Shown here piece by piece: positions 14,301 through 17,466 of a DNA stretch of 17,466 nt (within the stretch, counting starts at the first letter, position 1; each line of letters opens with the position of its first letter). Under the pieces are notes generated by a model, which did not search any database, was not told the DNA's origin, and was given only the letters and a program-made list of their open reading frames with translations. A program made the translations under genes and the position numbers. Source of the DNA: Candidatus Peribacteria bacterium (GTDB lineage: Bacteria; Patescibacteriota; Gracilibacteria; UBA1369; LOWO2-01-FULL-3); assembly GCA_943359415.1 (NCBI GenBank), contig CALRHQ010000012.1, forward strand, positions 1-17,466, in the 5' to 3' direction.

Positions 14301-15082
14301 CTTCCATCAAAAGGAATAAAAAGACCGAATTCATAAGGTTGTTCGTGAACAACTTCCATATCAACTTCGGTAATCGCACCTGCAAGACCACCAAGTCCAA
14401 CTTGTTTTCTCGCTTCATCTCCTTCCAAATGATGCATTTTTCCATCGCCATCTATCACAATCAATCCATGCAAATTAAAACTCGCATCAGCACGCACAGG
14501 CCCTTGTCCTCCGGTCGCAACAACCGCAGCAATACGAGCAGAATCACGAGTAGTAAGATCAAGATAAACGCTATGCCCTCGGCCAAGATACTTCACCAAT
14601 TCTTCATTTATTTCATCAGGTATAGTGCCACCCCAAACTTGAACTCTATTTGCAACACCTGCCGTCTTGCTTTTCAAAATTCGTCCTTGTCCTTTTAAAA
14701 TAGTGATAGCTTCATAAACATTTCCATCAATTTCAACTTTTTCAAGCTCTTCAGGTTGTCCGGCACTATCTATTTTGATTCCAACCCATCCTTTAAGCCC
14801 ATGCGTAGCCGCAGACTTGAAGGCACTTACCGCGCTTGTCAAAGACCCAATAGGCATAACCCCATAATCCATCCTTCTTGCGATTTCAACGATTTTCGCA
14901 ACATCAGCAGTCGATTTCACATTACAAGTACACCCAACCTCAACTCTATTAGCACCATCATCCAGCAAAGAATCAGTAGCATAACGAACTCCAGCCTGGT
15001 CAAACGCTTCCTTTATATCCTTCGGAACACCAACTTCTTCCACACCACTACCATCCCCTAAAACCGGAGCACCATTTGTCAT
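11312..15082 (-). CDS. Giant fusion: FAD-linked D-2-hydroxyacid dehydrogenase + degenerate PLP domain + SerC-like aminotransferase
   Basis: A 1256-residue protein in one uninterrupted frame. Residues about 45-245 form a VAO/PCMH-type FAD-binding domain: VEVGCTCNVKSTADVAKIVE, then MPIGSLTSA, and GLGGLAGAITEVDMEVV, as in D-lactate, glycolate and D-2-hydroxyglutarate dehydrogenases. Residues about 250-600 fit the substrate domain: KSTDLNLKVAV (438-448), YGHAHPGD (482-489), DAHIRV (499-504) and AAGEKG (547-552), with His484, His501 and Glu550 as possible metal ligands. Residues about 630-830 resemble a class V PLP enzyme but have Ser756 where the lysine should be. Residues about 843-1245 are an intact class V aminotransferase: FNPGPSQIHPDI, FFGGSATQAMEQI, GHETSTGVQAD, Asp1018 and Lys1042 in SFQKFFG. 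Predicted reaction: hydroxyacid to 2-oxoacid to amino acid. The substrate is unknown; 3-phosphoglycerate to phosphoserine is a hypothesis. It has its own promoter. Confidence 0.85.
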   Translation of the reverse strand: MTNGAPVLGDGSGVEEVGVPKDIKEAFDQAGVRYATDSLLDDGANRVEVGCTCNVKSTADVAKIVEIARRMDYGVMPIGSLTSAVSAFKSAATHGLKGWVGIKIDSAGQPEELEKVEIDGNVYEAITILKGQGRILKSKTAGVANRVQVWGGTIPDEINEELVKYLGRGHSVYLDLTTRDSARIAAVVATGGQGPVRADASFNLHGLIVIDGDGKMHHLEGDEARKQVGLGGLAGAITEVDMEVVHEQPYEFGLFIPFDGSLENGLTEAFPAFMAAIGKFTESEKNNVAGATGNGILRGKHDKNLHVKGFEIVTRKGIHATFDMMKEGAAGRGEVGTMNQFMRDRKCETGLMINGRTTMSKAKLQEYFMRLYEDDAAGKGEFVDSLKDFVGTGFLPKDEDGNIDGVLSFDDGAIDDFRKAREGVAVAARESKKEGPTKSTDLNLKVAVDDPKQAQIAYQKIWAIYHSYIQDADVRDAQIYIYGHAHPGDVNQISGGGVDAHIRVTFPLNEQDHQSKAAENMAFLESNVAKMYEALIALDGQFGIKVAAGEKGSVSSPEYARALEGNDPEKAAGIFDYMEKYGGNTFSARNDKFKLHARPTRMPEGLLNYFSIDPNVKMDASLIDKFSKSITLWCQNSHRSPEGVNVFTEVLGLLRDYLKLDFNDRIFYAETPEKALHIALASLTDYKNGGKVADLRNSDFDFANLSGVSTVVLSDPTDLDDERFSGMKKVLCLEDAEAISPEERKKADVVVYSAQSFGTGGEMGIIVTSMNTVKHAEKLKANGNNIGYVHSIVDLNKMPHSTIETPKMQVIAELGISLAEKSGQIHNVSPEVDAGKLKNQEAFVTFNPGPSQIHPDIINNAVAINANAEFLNDAAPENRIAKAEAVKAKLREFLQIPNDYEIFFGGSATQAMEQIVASLGLDHSIVLSMGAFGDRQHSVVSRSSKAGAKTRKIQMRWGTGPNSRMDTVVGEVKSNQPRSLRDSNCGFFMTGHETSTGVQADVSALSKRLDASIYKIVDGTSEAGAVQRTFEDMDVYFGSFQKFFGVPSGIGFMVVSPRAMKRANEYHSERKSKNVAKNSVVATESPQYRTFVKMLEEAAAGKFHNLRGILQVEKALDDFILRGGIEHVSFETKQRIRLLSAALLSDYEPENGNRAVASSGEGKHLAYAVHDPRDRSDVLLHATAMDRDQGAIRHDATGVAELGGGYGPYSKETLRLYASPNIPLGVVNRVASRIAAIIERADYVNPNRPLVSRKQG

Positions 15083-15126
15083 ATAAAAAAGTTTATATTA
15101 TCCCGCTTTGTTCAATCAGGAAATGG

Positions 15127-15155
15127 ATAATAGTTATATACAAATCATTCGTCAA
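15127..15155 (-). promoter_or_regulatory. Sigma-70 promoter of the FAD/PLP fusion gene
   Basis: On the minus strand: TTGACG (15155-15150), 17 bases, TATTAT (15132-15127). The predicted start near 15120 leaves about 38 bases to the ATG. Its -35 box is only 11 bases from the divergent dnaK -35 box, so the two promoters stand back to back; the CIRCE lies wholly on the dnaK side. Confidence 0.75.
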
Positions 15156-15166
15156 TAAAATTTCTC

Positions 15167-15195
15167 TTGACCATTCTTTTTTAGCACTCTATAAT
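15167..15195 (+). promoter_or_regulatory. Sigma-70 promoter of dnaK
   Basis: TTGACC (15167-15172), 17 bases, consensus TATAAT (15190-15195). The -10 box occupies the first six bases of the CIRCE spacer. The predicted start near 15202 leaves about 28 bases to the ATG. Confidence 0.88.
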
Positions 15196-15207
15196 TACGA
15201 GTGCTAA
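15181..15207. promoter_or_regulatory. Perfect CIRCE operator before dnaK
   Basis: TTAGCACTC (15181-15189), a 9-base spacer TATAATTAC, GAGTGCTAA (15199-15207): an exact match to the HrcA operator consensus in both arms and spacing. It overlaps the dnaK -10 box and start site, so HrcA, encoded at 9305-10021, should repress dnaK in normal growth. Confidence 0.96.
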
Positions 15208-15229
15208 TGAGAAATTAACCAATTAAAAC

Positions 15230-17236
15230 ATGTCAAAGATAATAGGTATCGACTTAGGAACAACAAATTCTTGCGTTGCAGTAATGGAAGGAGGCGAAGC
15301 AATCGTCATTCCAAACTCTGAAGGTGGACGTACAACTCCATCAATTGTTGCGATCAAAGACGGCGAAAGACGCGTTGGAATCTCAGCAAAAAACCAATCA
15401 GTCACAAATCCGGACAACACAATTTACTCAGCAAAACGTTTCATCGGTCGCCAATACAGCGAATCAACAACAGACATAAAAAGAGTTTCATACAAAACAG
15501 TAAAAGGTGGAGACGGTGAAGTCGAAATCATCCTAGATGGAAAACAAAGACAACCTGCTGAAATTTCTGCAATGGTCCTTCAAAAACTAAAAGCGGACGC
15601 AGAAGCATATCTTGGATATGAAGTTACAGAAGCCGTTATCACCGTTCCTGCATACTTCAACGATTCTCAAAGACAAGCCACAAAAGACGCAGGAAAAATC
15701 GCCGGACTTGATGTAAAAAGAATTATAAATGAACCGACTGCCGCAGCACTTGCATACGGAGTTGATAAAAAAGGAGGTGAAAAGAAAGTCGCGGTTTACG
15801 ACTTTGGTGGAGGAACTTTCGACATCTCTATTTTGGAGCTTGGAGAAGGCGTTTTTCAAGTAAAATCCACAAACGGAAACACACAACTCGGAGGAGATGA
15901 TTTAGATGCAAGAGTCGCACAATGGCTTGTAGATGAATACAAAAAACAACACGGTGCAGACATTTCAAAAGATAAATTGGCTATGCAAAGAATCAAAGAG
16001 TCAGCAGAAAAGGCAAAAATCGAGCTATCATCTTTGCACGAAACTACAATTTCACTTCCGTATATTACTGTCGACAAAGACGGTCCAAAAAACTTTGAAG
16101 CAAAATTAACTCGTTCAAAACTTGAAGATTTGGTCATGGACTTGATCGAATTGACAGAAGAACCATGCAGAAAAGCTATGGCAGATGCGAAGATTTTCGA
16201 AAGCGACATCGACGAAATCATCCTTGTTGGAGGTATGACACGTATGCCGGCTATCCAAGAAAAAGTAAAATCAATCTTCGGAAAAGAGCCTAGCAGAGGA
16301 TCAAATCCAGATGAAGTAGTTGCACTTGGTGCGGCTATTCAAGGAGGAATTTTGCAAGGAGACTCCAACGTAAAAGACATTTTGTTGGTCGACGTTACTC
16401 CCCTTTCACTTGGAATCGAAACACTTGGTGGCGTAAACACAATTTTGATTGAAAGAAATTCAGCGATCCCTACATCAAAATCACAAGTTTTCTCAACAGC
16501 CGCCGACAATCAGACATCTGTAGAAATTCACGTTGTTCAGGGTGAACGTCCGATGGCCATTGACAACAAATCACTAGGGAAATTCACACTAGACGGAATC
16601 CCCCCAGCTCCACGCGGAATGCCACAAGTTGAGGTTTCATTCGACATCGATTCAAATGGAATTTTAAATGTAAAAGCCGCCGACAAAGCCACAAATAAAA
16701 CACAACACATCACGATCGCCGGAAGCTCAAACATGAGCAAAGAAGAGGTCGAACAAAGAAGAAAAGAAGCCGAAAAATACGCAGAAGAAGACAAGAAAAA
16801 GAAAGAAATGATCGAGATGAAAAACCAAGCCGAAAGCCTGATAATCCAATCCGAAAAAGCCATCAAAGACGCCGGAGATAAGGTCTCAGACGAACTTACA
16901 AAACCGATCAAAGAAAAGATCGAAACTTTGAAAAAAGTTTTGGAAAACAAAGACGCAACTGTCGAAGAAATCAAAACACCTTACGAAGATTTGAGCCAAG
17001 AGATCCAAAAAATCGGCGCAGAACTATACAAAAACGCCCAAGCCAGCGGAGCCCCTGCAGGCGCAGAAGGAAGCGAACCAAATGGCGAGGCTAACGAAGC
17101 AGAAGGTGAAACCGACAACGCAGAAAGCTCAGACGACGACGTAAAAGTCTACAAAAAAGGCGACAAAAAGAAAGGCAAAAAAGGTGGTGATGATGTAGTA
17201 GAGGCAGAGGTTGTGGATGAGGGAAAGGAGAAATAA
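15230..17236 (+). CDS. dnaK: Hsp70 chaperone DnaK
   Basis: A 668-residue Hsp70, somewhat longer than the usual 610-640. The ATPase domain (1-385) shows IGIDLGTTNSCVAVMEGG (5-22), INEPTAAALAYG (166-177), VYDFGGGTFDIS (189-200) and ILVGGMTRMPAIQ (331-343). The interdomain linker DVTPLSLGIETLGG is at 388-401, followed by the beta substrate domain (to about 500) and a helical lid with a charged segment (510-605). The tail (606-668) is Ala/Gly/Glu-rich, then carries an added basic block, KVYKKGDKKKGKKGG, before the acidic VVEAEVVDEG. It works with GrpE (10034-10612); no dnaJ follows, and a threonine-aldolase-like gene starts 37 bases downstream. It is regulated by HrcA through the perfect CIRCE. 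Confidence 0.98.
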   Translation: MSKIIGIDLGTTNSCVAVMEGGEAIVIPNSEGGRTTPSIVAIKDGERRVGISAKNQSVTNPDNTIYSAKRFIGRQYSESTTDIKRVSYKTVKGGDGEVEIILDGKQRQPAEISAMVLQKLKADAEAYLGYEVTEAVITVPAYFNDSQRQATKDAGKIAGLDVKRIINEPTAAALAYGVDKKGGEKKVAVYDFGGGTFDISILELGEGVFQVKSTNGNTQLGGDDLDARVAQWLVDEYKKQHGADISKDKLAMQRIKESAEKAKIELSSLHETTISLPYITVDKDGPKNFEAKLTRSKLEDLVMDLIELTEEPCRKAMADAKIFESDIDEIILVGGMTRMPAIQEKVKSIFGKEPSRGSNPDEVVALGAAIQGGILQGDSNVKDILLVDVTPLSLGIETLGGVNTILIERNSAIPTSKSQVFSTAADNQTSVEIHVVQGERPMAIDNKSLGKFTLDGIPPAPRGMPQVEVSFDIDSNGILNVKAADKATNKTQHITIAGSSNMSKEEVEQRRKEAEKYAEEDKKKKEMIEMKNQAESLIIQSEKAIKDAGDKVSDELTKPIKEKIETLKKVLENKDATVEEIKTPYEDLSQEIQKIGAELYKNAQASGAPAGAEGSEPNGEANEAEGETDNAESSDDDVKVYKKGDKKKGKKGGDDVVEAEVVDEGKEK

Positions 17237-17273
17237 AAGAAAGAAAAATTTTATTATTTAAAGTTATAAATAA

Positions 17274-17466
17274 ATGTACAGTTTCAAGAATGATTATAGT
17301 GAAGGCTGTCATCCAAATATTTTAGACACATTAACGAAAACAAATTTCGACCAACAAGAGGGCTATGGCGATGACGAATACTCAAAACAAGCAAAAGAAT
17401 TAATAAGAGAAAAAATTCAAAATTCAAATGCAGAAATATATTTTGTATCCGGAGGAACACAGGCAA
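17274..17466 (+). CDS. Threonine-aldolase-like PLP enzyme (beta-eliminating lyase family), 3' end cut by the window
   Basis: The first 64 residues are visible, starting MYSFKNDYSEGCHPNIL and reaching AEIYFVSGGTQA. The pattern N-D-Y-S-E-G-x-H-P near the start, EGYGDDEYSKQAKELIREKI in the middle, and V-S-G-G-T-Q closing the first strand of the PLP domain match low-specificity L-threonine aldolases, which split threonine to glycine and acetaldehyde. The catalytic lysine lies beyond the window. Related fold-type I lyases share this N-terminus, so the substrate is not certain. It lies 37 bases after dnaK with no terminator, so some read-through is likely. No Shine-Dalgarno site is seen. Confidence 0.8.
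   Translation, partial: MYSFKNDYSEGCHPNILDTLTKTNFDQQEGYGDDEYSKQAKELIREKIQNSNAEIYFVSGGTQA

Noticed and set aside
13541..14698. Plus-strand open frame of 385 codons
   Set aside because: It lies wholly antisense to the FAD/PLP gene, whose domains are recognisable. The translation is rich in Ser, Asn, Ile and Cys with no family, as expected for the reverse of a coding frame.
1..17466. UGA read as glycine (Gracilibacteria code)
   Set aside because: The 1256- and 668-residue proteins and all other recognised families are full length without any UGA in frame. Only avoidance of UGA as a stop is supported.
1..17466. tRNA, rRNA, CRISPR array or insertion sequence
   Set aside because: No intergenic gap holds a cloverleaf-like GC-rich segment, spaced repeats, or a transposase with terminal repeats. 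All gaps but one are shorter than 200 bases.

Overview
The window is a low-GC bacterial chromosome segment with short intergenic gaps. It is consistent with a Patescibacteria/CPR genome, possibly the Peregrinibacteria-Gracilibacteria side, but this placement is an inference because there is no rRNA to test it. Three whole-window traits support it. (1) Almost no start codon has a Shine-Dalgarno sequence; leaders are short and A/T-rich. (2) Promoters are plain sigma-70 type (TTGAC-17-TATAAT), which argues against Bacteroidota, the best-known SD-poor group. (3) None of 19 complete genes ends in TGA (15 TAA, 4 TAG), while long genes stay open in the standard code.

Layout. 1-3118, minus strand: a DUF2283 protein, a DhnA-type class I fructose-bisphosphate aldolase, a GAPDH lacking the NAD-selecting Asp, an ECF-type sigma factor, and a partial unknown gene of about 50% GC. 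3153-3959, plus strand: two small membrane proteins. 4106-5593, minus strand: rsmH plus a probable FtsL, a remnant of the division/cell-wall cluster without mraZ or ftsI, with its own promoter and a palindromic operator-like site. 5817-6290, plus strand: a small multidrug-export-family membrane protein, convergent and overlapping with tsaC. 6287-7757, minus strand: tsaC behind an unknown 281-residue protein. 7880-9242, plus strand: a second, NAD-type GAPDH and an unknown small gene with a strong promoter. 9255-10685, plus strand: hrcA-grpE. 10740-11289, plus strand: an AbrB-RelE toxin-antitoxin pair. 11312-15155, minus strand: a 1256-residue FAD/PLP multidomain protein. 15167-17466, plus strand: dnaK, then the first part of a threonine-aldolase-like gene.

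How the genes work together. HrcA, GrpE and DnaK form one heat-shock regulon. A perfect CIRCE stands before dnaK and a degenerate one before hrcA; in both the -10 box lies inside the CIRCE spacer. The usual hrcA-grpE-dnaK operon is split by the toxin-antitoxin pair and the large opposite-strand gene. The aldolase and the two GAPDHs form a triose/hexose-phosphate module in which the GAPDHs probably differ in cofactor.

The best candidate for something undescribed is the 1256-residue protein: an FAD-linked D-2-hydroxyacid dehydrogenase, a degenerate PLP-fold domain without the catalytic lysine, and an intact SerC-like aminotransferase in one chain. This could convert a hydroxyacid to an amino acid through a 2-oxoacid in one polypeptide.
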